From assembly GCA_027318675.1 (NCBI GenBank), contig DAHVOT010000001.1, positions 1 through 26,608 on the forward strand: DNA of 26,608 nt, in the 5' to 3' direction. The notes under the pieces were generated by a model, which was given only the letters and a program-made list of their open reading frames with translations, had not been told where the DNA came from and made no database searches. This DNA is from an archaeon (GTDB lineage: Archaea > Nanobdellota > Nanobdellia > Pacearchaeales > GW2011-AR1). Position numbers and translations under genes: made by a program. Every line of letters begins with the position of its first letter. The first letter of the stretch is position 1. Shown here piece after piece: positions 1 through 9,127 of this stretch.

Positions 1-2
1 GG

Positions 3-392
3 ATTTTGGAATCTAATAGAAAAATAGCAAATATTTCAGATTTAATTATAATGTATAGAATATATAAAGAAAACGAAGATAAAATAAAAAGACAAAGATA
101 TTATTTTAACAAGGCAAAGGAATTTTATTTACAGAGGAAAAAAACAGGAAAAGATAATTATCCGGATTTTAACGATAAACAATTTATTTTAGAGAACATG
201 CATATAGATTCTATTAGGACAGGCATAGAAACAAGAATTCTTATTAAATTTCAAGACAATCAAATGAAAGCCGTGAGAAACGAAATAAAAAAATATTTTA
301 GCAAGTATGGCTTTAATAAAAGATTTGCAGCATATTATATTTTAAGCTTTTTACCATTTAAATTAATAAACTTATTGAGAAAGATATTTTAG
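3..392 (+). CDS. 3' end of a + strand gene, possibly a family 2 glycosyltransferase (partial)
   Basis: The frame is open to the left edge, so the start is outside the window; the TTG near base 6 is only the first possible start codon inside it. About 129 residues are visible. They are highly basic and predicted helical, and end in a hydrophobic, amphipathic segment (residues LSFLPFKLINLLRKIF). That kind of ending is common in archaeal GT2 enzymes from surface-glycan clusters, but no catalytic motif is visible, so the family is a guess from the tail and the neighbours. The gene converges on the methyltransferase gene, with 23 bases between the two stop codons. It is the only + strand gene in the left 11 kb. 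Confidence 0.5.
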   Translation: MLESNRKIANISDLIIMYRIYKENEDKIKRQRYYFNKAKEFYLQRKKTGKDNYPDFNDKQFILENMHIDSIRTGIETRILIKFQDNQMKAVRNEIKKYFSKYGFNKRFAAYYILSFLPFKLINLLRKIF

Positions 393-415
393 TTTTTATA
401 TTCTTGAATTATGTG

Positions 416-1360
416 TTATTTCTTTTCACACCAAACTTCAATCTGATCACCCATTCTCAAGAAATTAACCAACCAAGTTAAAGGAAGGAAGAGAATATTC
501 AAGAAGTAATTTAATAATTTTATTCTTCTTTTTATATTTAGAGCGAAATATAAAGAGACTACAAATTGACTTGGTCTGGAGTTATATCTTGTTCTTTTGA
601 CTTTAAATCCATTTTTTTCCAAGATTAATCTTATATTTTTATTTGAATAATTAATTATATGCCTTGGGACATCTAATTGATACCAATTTTTTTTAAATAT
701 CCAATAAGCCAAAGAATTAGTATTCGGTATAGCGATTATAAGTTTTCCATCTTTCTTAAGTATCTTATTTATCTCGATTAAGGTTTCATGAGGATTATCT
801 AAATGTTCTAATACATGATTAATGGTTATTAAGTCAAAACTTTCTTTTTTGTATTTTGCATCTATTAAATTAGATTTTTTTATATTTAATGAGTATTTTT
901 TATTTTCTTCTTCATTGAAATCTCCGGGTTCAACACCTTGAACTTCCATTCCAAGTTCTTTCATCTCATATAAAAATTGTCCTGAACCACATCCTATATC
1001 CAGAAGTTTATTTCCTTTTGTTAAATTTGTTCCTCTAATAATAAATTTTATGGGAGAAAATATAGTTTTTAATAAAAGGTTATTCTTATTTGAATTGAAG
1101 TAAATTTCATACAATTTTATTTTTAATTTTGTTTTTTTAGACTCTTTAGGTTCTATACTTTTTAGAGAGTAATACTTTTCTTTAGAATAATAATCTTTGA
1201 GTTCTTTATATTCTGGTCTAGGATTCAAGAATAATGCAGAGCAATTCTTGCATTTGGAGATATAAAAGTATTTTTTAATATCTAAGTTTTTATCATATTG
1301 TTTGAACAAATTTTTTGTATTGTTGCTTCCACACACTTCGCATTTTTCTAAATTTTTCAT
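416..1360 (-). CDS. Zinc-ribbon class I SAM-dependent methyltransferase
   Basis: The protein has 314 residues. The N-terminus carries two CxxC pairs (C7/C10 and C37/C40) that form a probable zinc ribbon, followed by the FLNPRP segment seen in the Methyltransf_23-type family found in sugar and surface-polymer clusters. SAM-binding motif I is DIGCGSG at 121-127, the acidic post-I residue lies in VEPG near 143-146, and HVLEHLDNP at 182-190 is the characteristic motif IV/post-IV region. The C-terminus is hydrophobic and may contact the membrane. Its start overlaps the stop of the upstream GT4 gene by 4 bases (ATGA), so the two are probably translationally coupled. It is the last gene of the glycan operon, and methylation of a sugar or lipid-linked glycan is the likely role. 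The substrate cannot be told from sequence. Confidence 0.85.
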   Translation of the reverse strand: MKNLEKCEVCGSNNTKNLFKQYDKNLDIKKYFYISKCKNCSALFLNPRPEYKELKDYYSKEKYYSLKSIEPKESKKTKLKIKLYEIYFNSNKNNLLLKTIFSPIKFIIRGTNLTKGNKLLDIGCGSGQFLYEMKELGMEVQGVEPGDFNEEENKKYSLNIKKSNLIDAKYKKESFDLITINHVLEHLDNPHETLIEINKILKKDGKLIIAIPNTNSLAYWIFKKNWYQLDVPRHIINYSNKNIRLILEKNGFKVKRTRYNSRPSQFVVSLYFALNIKRRIKLLNYFLNILFLPLTWLVNFLRMGDQIEVWCEKK

Positions 1361-2502
1361 TTTAATATTATTTTAGAATATTCTTCTCCCCATTTGTCAA
1401 TTGAAAATTCTTTTATTGTTTTAATTGCGTATTTTCTAATATCTTGCTGCTTTTTTTTATCTTGGATTAGATCAATTATTCTTTTTGCATCATTTTCATT
1501 GAAAGTGCTTAATATCAATCCATTTTTATTGTCTTCAATTATCTCTTGTTTAGAATCTTTTGAGCAAATTACCAAGCATCCAGATGCCATAGCTTCAGAT
1601 ACCACTAATGTTGGGGCTCCACCCTCATATCTAGATAAAAATAAAAGAAAATCTGCAACATTATAATATAGGGGTATCTTCTCTCTTGGAATATTTTGAA
1701 GATAGATTATAAATGCCCTATCTATTAAATTACCTACTTTATTTTTATCTGCACCTATAACAATTAATCTGTAGTTTTTGTTTCTCTTATATATTTCTTC
1801 AGATATTTTTACAGCCCTATCTAAACCTTTTATCCAATACCCTCCTTTACCAATATATAACCCATAAATCTTTTCTTTGTCTAGATTTAATTTTTTTATA
1901 GTATCTTCTTTGTTTCTTAACTTAAATTCCTTTAAATCTACACCTGTTCTTAATACTTCTATTTTTCTTTTTGAATTGTATGTTTCATTAATTTCTTTTT
2001 TTACTTTTTCAGATACACACACTATATTATCTGCATTTTTTATTGGAGTTTTTTCAATTAAATATCCATAAAGTAGCAAAGGAGAAAGAAGAATTCTTTT
2101 AATTAAATTAAACCTTTTAAGATGGACCTTATAATAAGGATAAGTTGCTCCATGGTAAGTATGGATTATTTTTTGATTGTCTTGCTTCTTGTAACTTTTC
2201 ATCCAATTTCCCCAGATTGCATGAGAATTAATTATATTAAAATAATTTTTATTTAGGTAATTCTTTGATTTTATGTTATAGATTATATCGTCGATAAATG
2301 GAATTTTCCCGCAGTTAAATCCAACATAGGTTATGCTATCATCTGATGTTATTTCATCTTTAGCCGATTTGTATATCCAAGTTATGATTAAAGAAGGGTC
2401 CTTTCTTTTAATGTACTTCAATAGGTTTTTTTGATAGAGGCTTATTCCTCCGAGAAATTTAGGATTAGCTCCATTAATAAAACATATTTTTTTATTTTCC
2501 AT
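1357..2502 (-). CDS. Family 4 (GT-B) glycosyltransferase
   Basis: The 381-residue protein has a two-Rossmann GT-B layout. The N-terminal half has the glycine-rich acceptor loop near residues 13-22 (NPKFLGGISLY) and HTYHG at 114-118. The C-terminal half has the nucleotide-sugar domain with TGVD at 186-189 and the E...E donor-binding region YEGGAPTLVVSEAMASG starting at 292. The two glutamates (E293 and E303) are spaced by nine rather than the classic seven residues, a variant seen in some GT4 enzymes. It acts in the cytoplasm and presumably transfers one hexose during assembly of the lipid-linked glycan. It lies 18 bases after the radical SAM gene and overlaps the methyltransferase by 4 bases. 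Donor and acceptor are unknown. Confidence 0.9.
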   Translation of the reverse strand: MENKKICFINGANPKFLGGISLYQKNLLKYIKRKDPSLIITWIYKSAKDEITSDDSITYVGFNCGKIPFIDDIIYNIKSKNYLNKNYFNIINSHAIWGNWMKSYKKQDNQKIIHTYHGATYPYYKVHLKRFNLIKRILLSPLLLYGYLIEKTPIKNADNIVCVSEKVKKEINETYNSKRKIEVLRTGVDLKEFKLRNKEDTIKKLNLDKEKIYGLYIGKGGYWIKGLDRAVKISEEIYKRNKNYRLIVIGADKNKVGNLIDRAFIIYLQNIPREKIPLYYNVADFLLFLSRYEGGAPTLVVSEAMASGCLVICSKDSKQEIIEDNKNGLILSTFNENDAKRIIDLIQDKKKQQDIRKYAIKTIKEFSIDKWGEEYSKIILK

Positions 2503-2520
2503 TTTAATTTTTTATACTTT

Positions 2521-3531
2521 TTAATACAACCACCATACAGATTTTTTATTGCACCCAGCACATAATGGAACCTTGTAGAATTCCCCTCTAAGGTGTGCTT
2601 CACGTATCTTCCTTAATCTTTCACCTTTCCATACTTCTTCTATTGTTTGATTTTTTAAATTACCAATAATTGTTGAATGATTCCAATCATCACAGCATAA
2701 AACCACTTCTCCATTCCAATCTACAACCATTTTCAACCAGATTAATGCACAAGGTTTTCTTTTTATTTTTTTATTGAAATGGAAACTCTCTTTTGTACCT
2801 TCTTTTTGAATGTCATTTGCCCAATTTCTCATGTTAATGATATTTATACTATCTACTTTTCCTTTCCAGTACTGATAAAATTGCTTTATCTCTTTCTTGT
2901 TTTCTTCCAATTCAACTAGGACAAGATTTATTTTTGGATTTTTCTTATTAAGTTTCTTTCTAGTATTTATGAGACCAAGAACATTTTTCTTTGTAGCTTC
3001 AAATTTTAGGTTTTTCCTTATTTTTTCATAAGTTTCCTTGGTTGCTCCATCGAAGCTTATTGTTATATTGTCTAGTTTTGCTTCTATAATTTCTTTTGCT
3101 AATTTCTCTGTAAGAAGAGAAGCATTTGAATAAAATCCTACACTCATTCCTTTTTCTTTTGCATATTTTATCTTTTCAATAATCTTCTTATCTAAAAACG
3201 GCTCACCAAAAAAAGAGAGAGTAATAATTTTTATATTTAATCTAGCACAATTGTCTATTATTTTTTTGTAAAGATTCATATCCATAGTACCCATCTTCTT
3301 TAATTTTGAATGGGGACACATAATACATGCAGCATTACACAAGTTAGTTGTTCCAATATCTACTCCTAAAGGATATCCTCTATTTAATTCATTAATAGTC
3401 TTGTTTATCTTTTTATCATATATCTTATCATAGACTTTACTGTTCACTATAAAAGGAGTAGATAATATTTTTCTTCCCAAGTTATAGCCAACTCTGCTAC
3501 TTCTTATTTTACTTAGCGTTTTTTTTATCAT
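2521..3531 (-). CDS. Radical SAM protein with C-terminal SPASM domain
   Basis: The protein has 336 residues. The radical SAM 4Fe-4S motif CxxxCxxC is at C65-C69-C72, followed by an FFGEP segment (108-112) matching the GGE-like SAM-binding motif. The C-terminal SPASM region has C261, the pair C279/C280 and C324/C327, which would hold one or two auxiliary clusters, plus the typical IGNLKNQTIEEVW stretch near 289-301. SPASM proteins modify peptides or sugars and alcohols (examples are anaerobic sulfatase maturases and the BtrN dehydrogenase). Placed among glycosyltransferases with 1-base spacing to the GT2 gene upstream, a role in modifying a glycan, lipid or surface peptide is inferred. No precursor-peptide gene is visible beside it. 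The reaction is unknown. Confidence 0.88.
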   Translation of the reverse strand: MIKKTLSKIRSSRVGYNLGRKILSTPFIVNSKVYDKIYDKKINKTINELNRGYPLGVDIGTTNLCNAACIMCPHSKLKKMGTMDMNLYKKIIDNCARLNIKIITLSFFGEPFLDKKIIEKIKYAKEKGMSVGFYSNASLLTEKLAKEIIEAKLDNITISFDGATKETYEKIRKNLKFEATKKNVLGLINTRKKLNKKNPKINLVLVELEENKKEIKQFYQYWKGKVDSINIINMRNWANDIQKEGTKESFHFNKKIKRKPCALIWLKMVVDWNGEVVLCCDDWNHSTIIGNLKNQTIEEVWKGERLRKIREAHLRGEFYKVPLCAGCNKKSVWWLY

Positions 3532-3532
3532 A

Positions 3533-4450
3533 TTAACTTTTCAAGATTTTATTATACTTTTTTGGAAAAAAAGCTGTAAACCAAAGACTTAGGTTCCTTA
3601 TAAAGTTAGTTCTTATAGAAATATTTTTTAGATCAAATCCTCCAGTATCTTTCTTTTTTCTAGATATTGCCACAAGTGGCAAGTAGAGAAATATTCTAAA
3701 GAATTTATTGAATCCTCTAAGATGCTTTCTTGAGAATATTATGTCGTTTTTGAATCTAATTAAAAGTCTTCTCTCATTTTCTTGAGAATCAATACTTTTA
3801 CCTTTTTTGTGGATTATTTTTACTTGAGGGATGCTGATAACTTTCCACATATTCTTTTTGGCTTTTAAGCAATAGTCTGTGTCTTCTAAAAGATAAGGGG
3901 AATATACTTCATCAAGCAGTCCAATATCTTTTATAACCTCTTTCTTAATTATTAAACAAGCACCCATAACATGATCTACTTCAAATATTTCTTTTTTGTT
4001 TTCCTTTAATTCTAAATCTATTTTCCATCCATGTAAATATCCTCCAAGGCTTTGTAAAGTTCCATCAGGATATCTTATATTACAACCAAGAATTCCTATA
4101 TTCTTGTCTTTCTCTCCTACTCCAACAATTTTACTCAGCCAATCCTTTTCAATAATCTCACAATCATCATTTAAAAGAATAAAATAATCTGGATTATATT
4201 CTTTTATTGCTTTTTTTATTCCAATATTATTTGATTTTGAAAATCCAAGATTTTTTTTATTTGAAGTTTCATTTATCCATTTAAATTCTTTTTTCATTCT
4301 TTTAGATATTTCTTCTGTTCCGCTATCATCAACAAAATATACTCTATAATTTTTGTATTCTGTTTTACTTTTTAAACTTTTGAGACATTCTTTAACCAAT
4401 TTTTCCTGATTATAGGTGCAGATTATTATAGCTACCTTTTTTTCTTTCAT
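3533..4450 (-). CDS. Family 2 (GT-A) glycosyltransferase, rhamnosyltransferase-like
   Basis: The 305-residue protein starts with the GT2 signature CTYN (11-14), the nucleotide-binding VDDSG (40-44) and the metal-binding acidic cluster NDDCE (94-98, equivalent to DxD). A conserved LLDEVYSPYLLEDTDYCLKAKK stretch follows near residues 178-199, in which the ED pair supplies the likely catalytic base. This arrangement is typical of the WbbL/rhamnosyltransferase-like branch. The C-terminal 60 residues are basic and hydrophobic and probably lie against the membrane. Nine bases separate it from the GT2 gene upstream and one base from the radical SAM gene downstream, so it is clearly in the same operon. 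The sugar transferred is unknown. Confidence 0.88.
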   Translation of the reverse strand: MKEKKVAIIICTYNQEKLVKECLKSLKSKTEYKNYRVYFVDDSGTEEISKRMKKEFKWINETSNKKNLGFSKSNNIGIKKAIKEYNPDYFILLNDDCEIIEKDWLSKIVGVGEKDKNIGILGCNIRYPDGTLQSLGGYLHGWKIDLELKENKKEIFEVDHVMGACLIIKKEVIKDIGLLDEVYSPYLLEDTDYCLKAKKNMWKVISIPQVKIIHKKGKSIDSQENERRLLIRFKNDIIFSRKHLRGFNKFFRIFLYLPLVAISRKKKDTGGFDLKNISIRTNFIRNLSLWFTAFFPKKYNKILKS

Positions 4451-4459
4451 TTTAGAAAC

Positions 4460-5263
4460 CTATCCAAACCAATATCCCAGTTTATATGGAACTCCTCTTA
4501 ATATTCTCAACAAGAAACTCTTAAGGCTCCATTTTAAATGCTTGAATTTAAATCTTCTGAAACTATCTTTTTTTGTTATCAAGTCTCTATAAAGTCCTGT
4601 TTTGTAAAAATCTTTTGTTGTTTTACCCCATCTCCATTGTTTTTTGAATAATAATCTTAGAGTATCTGGCTCCATATGCTCTACAGCATCTTTAATCATT
4701 CCATTCTTTTTGGTTATTTGCTTAAATTCATACCAGGTTATTATATGATCTTGTGCAGCGCATATATTTATATGTTCTTTAGGAATTTTACTGTGTGCTT
4801 TCATTAATAATTTTCTTTTAAAGAATCTTGGCAAGACAATATCATCATCAGGTTTCCAATAGGTTTGTACAAGCATTCTATCTGCGTCGTATAATGAAGG
4901 CAAAAACTTTTTTCTATTGTATGCTCTTTCCCAAAGCCATACACTATCATAATCTTTCATTTTCTCAACTGCTCTTTCAATTGCTGTTTTCTCTAATATC
5001 TGGTCTGAATCGAGTAATAATACATACTCTCCTTTGCTTTTTTCGGTGCCAAGAATTCTGGCTTCTAGTAATTTTCCTTTGCACATTACAATTTTTGCAT
5101 TAAATTTTTTTGCAATATCGAGGGTCTTGTCTTTACTATAGCTATCAATTATAACTATCTCAATATTCTTATAAGTCTGGTTTTTAACTGCCTTTAAACA
5201 CTGTTCTAGAGTACTTTCAGAGTTATATGTGGGTATATTCACTGATACTAATTTGCCTTTCAT
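4460..5263 (-). CDS. Family 2 (GT-A) glycosyltransferase
   Basis: The protein has 267 residues, with PTYN at 11-14, IIDSYSKDKT at 38-47 and the DxD metal-binding site DSD at 85-87 in LLLDSDQ. A tryptophan-rich acceptor region follows, including an AAQDHIITWYEF stretch around residues 168-180 whose QDH resembles the ED base position of other GT2 enzymes. The last 30 residues are basic and hydrophobic with no clear transmembrane helix. The start codon lies 1 base after the stop of the preceding GT4 gene. It is likely one of the cytoplasmic enzymes building the lipid-linked oligosaccharide for AglB. Substrate specificity cannot be read from the sequence. Confidence 0.87.
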   Translation of the reverse strand: MKGKLVSVNIPTYNSESTLEQCLKAVKNQTYKNIEIVIIDSYSKDKTLDIAKKFNAKIVMCKGKLLEARILGTEKSKGEYVLLLDSDQILEKTAIERAVEKMKDYDSVWLWERAYNRKKFLPSLYDADRMLVQTYWKPDDDIVLPRFFKRKLLMKAHSKIPKEHINICAAQDHIITWYEFKQITKKNGMIKDAVEHMEPDTLRLLFKKQWRWGKTTKDFYKTGLYRDLITKKDSFRRFKFKHLKWSLKSFLLRILRGVPYKLGYWFG

Positions 5264-5264
5264 T

Positions 5265-6413
5265 TTATTCTCTTAATACTTCGTCAATTTTGTTTATAAA
5301 ATTATTTGTGTTAGAGATTAAATTAGATATCTTTTTAGGTCTTATTTTTGATTTTAAAAAAGCTTCTAGAACCTGATTTATTTCATTTATCATCTTTTTC
5401 TCTTCATAAAGCTCTTTAATTTTATAATATTGGGGTATTTTTTCTATTAATTTATTGTACCCTCCTTTATCTACGGCAATTATGGGTTTTCCTAAACTCA
5501 ATGCTTCAAAAGGCACTATACCAAAATCCTCAATAAACGGAACAAATATAACTGCCTTACATCCTTGATATAATCTTAAAAATTCTTTATTATCTAAATT
5601 TGTTTTTATTTCAATATTCTTGCATTCTTCAGACAACTTTTTAATTTCTTCATAATATCTCTTATTTTCTAGATTTCCAGCAATTATTAATTTTTCATCA
5701 GGATACTTCTTAGAGAAAACTTTCCAGGCTTTTATAAGTAAATCCTGCCTTTTTGGGGGATTTATTCTAGAAGGGTATAAAAAATAGTTCTTATTTTCTA
5801 CCTTTATCTTTTCTAGTTTATCCAAATCTGTAGGAGGATAAATAACACTAATTTTCTTATTTTTTAATAAATCTCTTTTTTTTGCTCTTTCTAAACTCAA
5901 CTCTGAATTAAATATCAAATGATCTATTCTCTTCCATGCTGCTCTTTCCAGTATTTTATAAAAAAATATAGATATCCTGTATATAAATCTATGAAAAAAG
6001 TTTTTATATTTGTTTTTTATATTCCAGTTAATTATATCTTTGTCTGCTTCCCTTAATGGGGTGTGTATATATGCATAAGTTCTTCCAGGTTTATAATTTC
6101 TGAATGTAATAAATTCTCCAACACCAGAAGTCGAGATAATAAAAGATTCATATTTTTTAAGAGGGATTTTATAAAATAAAGAATTTATTAAAAATAATCC
6201 TCTTAAGATATTAGAATGTGAAAATCTTCTGAAAAATTTATTGCCTATTAAATTGACTTTAAATTTTTTGAATTCTTCAAATGTATTTTCTGGCTCATAA
6301 ACCCAAGTATATAATTCAGATTCCTTGAAATTCTTTAATAATTCAAGCACAGTTTTCTCTGCACCTCCTCTGCTTTTTATCCAGGGGTGAAAGATAGCTA
6401 TTTTATTTTTCAT
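5265..6413 (-). CDS. Family 4 (GT-B) glycosyltransferase, mannosyltransferase-like
   Basis: The 382-residue protein begins with the acceptor-side loop SRGGAEK (14-20). It has the HTPLR segment (117-121) and the donor-domain motif YPSRINPPKRQD (213-224), which carries the conserved Arg and Lys that bind nucleotide diphosphate. It also has a canonical EX7E donor motif, E295 to E303, in EDFGIVPFEALSLGKP. This resembles the ALG2/WbaZ-like mannosyltransferases of GT4, though sugar specificity is inference. The ATG overlaps the aglB stop by 4 bases (ATGA), giving tight translational coupling to the oligosaccharyltransferase and supporting a role in making the glycan that AglB transfers. Confidence 0.88.
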   Translation of the reverse strand: MKNKIAIFHPWIKSRGGAEKTVLELLKNFKESELYTWVYEPENTFEEFKKFKVNLIGNKFFRRFSHSNILRGLFLINSLFYKIPLKKYESFIISTSGVGEFITFRNYKPGRTYAYIHTPLREADKDIINWNIKNKYKNFFHRFIYRISIFFYKILERAAWKRIDHLIFNSELSLERAKKRDLLKNKKISVIYPPTDLDKLEKIKVENKNYFLYPSRINPPKRQDLLIKAWKVFSKKYPDEKLIIAGNLENKRYYEEIKKLSEECKNIEIKTNLDNKEFLRLYQGCKAVIFVPFIEDFGIVPFEALSLGKPIIAVDKGGYNKLIEKIPQYYKIKELYEEKKMINEINQVLEAFLKSKIRPKKISNLISNTNNFINKIDEVLRE

Positions 6414-9091
6414 TTTACAAAAGTCATATTATCTAATTCTGCATATCCCCCAGAAACAGCAATAAACTCTTTTAATGCAATTATATTTTCAGGGGCATTA
6501 ATTTCCCAAATCTTTAATGGACCTCTTAATCCAGAGAAATAAAAGAATTCATTTAATCTCATCCCACTATATGTTTCAAGATATGTCTCTAAAGGATCTG
6601 ATTCAGAATGTACTAATTCTACTCCTTCATAAATCCCCTTAGGATCATTCATTAAATATAGTTGTGCAACAAGGCTGTCAACTACTCTTGAAGATAAATA
6701 AATCAATGCACCTTCTTCATCTAATTGTATTCCATTGTTTACTTGGGTTATTTGAGGTATAACATATACAGCAGTATTTGTTCCGTTTTTGAAATCATAG
6801 AATGTATTATTGTAATAAAGATACCTTACAGGCAAATTAACTTGATTTCCATTGGTTATATAGGCAGCAATAGGTTGTTTGAATTTTCCATTTTCTTTTT
6901 CAAGTATTATCCCTCCTATTCCAGAATTTTCAACAGGTATGAATGTTTTCTTTCCATTTTCCTCATAAATTATATCTTCATCTAATCCATATCCTCCATT
7001 ATAAATCCTTATTGTTCCATTCTTAGTTTCTTGAACTTGTGAAGGATTAGATACCATCGTAGGTATAAATGAGAATCTATCTTTAGTTTCTTCATCACTT
7101 CCAATACTGCTATAAGCAGAATATTTTCCTATATCTGTTGGATCTATTAACAAATAAGATACATTTTGAGCCTTCATAAAACTTAATGCAGTTTCAGGTT
7201 TTGGAGTTGTAAGAAGATATCTTCCTATTAAATGATCCCAATATCCATTTCCATGGCCTCCATCAGTTACAGTGGGCCTCTCCCCCATATATTGCACCCA
7301 ATATCCATAATCCCACCAATGTACAAATATATCTCCAGGTTGAGTATTCTCTCTTACCCACTCCATAGAATATTGCCACTGCAAATTTGCAGAAGAACCA
7401 ATTTGACTTGATTGGGCTTTAATTGTTTTTACATAATTTACAGAAGTAAAAACAAGTAAAATTAATATTCCTATTAAGACAGCATAGATTATCACTTTAA
7501 TAGTGTCATCTTTAGCTGTTCTTGAATATTCGTATATCTTTATTATAGAATATATTGCAAGCAAGCAGATTACTGGAGCAAGTATAAACAACAATCTTAT
7601 TGCACTTATTCCAGCAAGAGCCATGAAGAAAGCAAGAAGCATCATTATAATATTTTCACTCTTAATCTCTAGTTTATCTTTAAAATAGATCCAAATAAAC
7701 ACCACAAAAAAGGTAGCAATACTTCCAATATAAAATAATTTACTAATAAAAGAATCTCCATTAAATATTGAGCCTGTAGAATATCTATGAAAGAATATTG
7801 CAAATATCATTAATATCCAAAAAAATGAAAATAATATTTTGTTCTTCTTTTTATGTATTCCTTTTGAAAATTCAATACCGATTATTGCTGAACCTGCAAT
7901 AAATAACCAGAAGAATAATTTTCCAAATTGGTTTATTATGTCGGAAGTATAAGGAAGAGCATTTTCAGCAACAGTCTCCCCAACTCTTCCACCTCCAAAA
8001 GGTCTTAGTATATTTTGAACTATACCAGATAAAGAAACACCTATACTCTGATTAAATATTAAACTTGCAAGTATAGCAAAAATTACAGTTATTATTGCAC
8101 TTACGATTATTCTGTATTTTCCTATTTCTTTTAGCTTTTTATTATTAAGTTTCATTAAGATATAGTCTACTATTATAAAAATAAGAACAAATGGTATTAT
8201 TATTCCTCTGATATTTAATAATAATCCTTTTATAGCGCTAATTGGATAATTAAATATAAAACCAAGTGCTATAAAAGAGATAAACCAAAATATATAGAAT
8301 AACAAATATTCTCTTAGATTATTTTTACCTTCCTCATTGTTTCCTTTGTTATTTATCCATAATAAAAGAACAGTTAATGGAACAATTAACAAAGTAAATG
8401 CTGCAACTCCGCTCCATGCAGCTATATTAAATATTGTGAAAAATCCTGTTATAATTCCAAGAATTATAGCCATTTTCCATGAATTTTTCTTTTCAATATT
8501 TTGCATTGATATAGTAAAAGAGAGCAATGCAAGGAAGAATGCAAACATTCCTAATGGCTCGTGGTCTGAGACCCCAGCCATTGTTCTGAATAAATAAGCT
8601 GGAATTATTGCTAGGAAAAAACTTGATAAAAGCGCTGCTATTTTTGATTTTGTAAGTTTTAAAACTAAAAAGAAAAATACGAGCATGCTTAAAACAAAAA
8701 ATATTACAGGATATATTACATCCACATATCTTAAAGTTATATTATCTGAGAATTTACTAAGTGTTTTGTACGTAAATACTAAGGTGTAAGGAAGAAGTTC
8801 ATTACTGAATGGAAGATTAAGAGAAGGATATCTCATTGAATCATACTCTGGATAACTCCCATTCTCATTTAAAACTTCAGCAAGCCTTAGGAAGTAAAAT
8901 GCATCTAAATCTGCTGTAAGATATTCATCGGTTGTAGCGTCTTTCAGCAAAGAAATATTGTTTGTCCTTATTTGTGCAGTAAATGCAATAGTTGTAATTA
9001 ATAAAATAGCTATTATAATCCAGAGTATTTTCTTTTGATTAAAGAAATTAAACACCTTTTTAGTGGTTCCTTTTATAGCTTCCTTATTCAT
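6410..9091 (-). CDS. aglB: STT3/AglB oligosaccharyltransferase
   Basis: The 893-residue membrane protein transfers a lipid-linked glycan to Asn in N-x-S/T sequons on the outer face of the membrane. About 13 transmembrane helices occupy roughly residues 22-555, followed by a soluble C-terminal domain. The diagnostic motifs are all present: the first metal-binding DxD (D61-L-D63), the second acidic motif SDHE with D176 and E178, the TVAE form of the TIxE loop (373-376), R499 in a late helix, and WWDYG (592-596), which binds the sequon Thr/Ser. Length is normal for archaeal AglB. It is the first gene of the glycan operon. A TATA box (TTTTTAAA) ends 21 bases before the ATG, which supports both this start and a leaderless transcript. 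Confidence 0.96.
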   Translation of the reverse strand: MNKEAIKGTTKKVFNFFNQKKILWIIIAILLITTIAFTAQIRTNNISLLKDATTDEYLTADLDAFYFLRLAEVLNENGSYPEYDSMRYPSLNLPFSNELLPYTLVFTYKTLSKFSDNITLRYVDVIYPVIFFVLSMLVFFFLVLKLTKSKIAALLSSFFLAIIPAYLFRTMAGVSDHEPLGMFAFFLALLSFTISMQNIEKKNSWKMAIILGIITGFFTIFNIAAWSGVAAFTLLIVPLTVLLLWINNKGNNEEGKNNLREYLLFYIFWFISFIALGFIFNYPISAIKGLLLNIRGIIIPFVLIFIIVDYILMKLNNKKLKEIGKYRIIVSAIITVIFAILASLIFNQSIGVSLSGIVQNILRPFGGGRVGETVAENALPYTSDIINQFGKLFFWLFIAGSAIIGIEFSKGIHKKKNKILFSFFWILMIFAIFFHRYSTGSIFNGDSFISKLFYIGSIATFFVVFIWIYFKDKLEIKSENIIMMLLAFFMALAGISAIRLLFILAPVICLLAIYSIIKIYEYSRTAKDDTIKVIIYAVLIGILILLVFTSVNYVKTIKAQSSQIGSSANLQWQYSMEWVRENTQPGDIFVHWWDYGYWVQYMGERPTVTDGGHGNGYWDHLIGRYLLTTPKPETALSFMKAQNVSYLLIDPTDIGKYSAYSSIGSDEETKDRFSFIPTMVSNPSQVQETKNGTIRIYNGGYGLDEDIIYEENGKKTFIPVENSGIGGIILEKENGKFKQPIAAYITNGNQVNLPVRYLYYNNTFYDFKNGTNTAVYVIPQITQVNNGIQLDEEGALIYLSSRVVDSLVAQLYLMNDPKGIYEGVELVHSESDPLETYLETYSGMRLNEFFYFSGLRGPLKIWEINAPENIIALKEFIAVSGGYAELDNMTFVK

Positions 9092-9112
9092 TGAGATTAA
9101 AGAAAATCACCA

Positions 9113-9120
9113 TTTAAAAA
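9113..9120 (-). promoter_or_regulatory. TATA box of the aglB glycan operon
   Basis: On the minus strand this reads TTTTTAAA and ends exactly 21 bases before the aglB ATG, the same spacing as five other promoters here. It sits in the 36-base gap between the GPT gene and aglB. Transcription about 25 bases downstream would start at the ATG itself, giving a leaderless mRNA. Confidence 0.7.
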
Positions 9121-9127
9121 CCTTAGT

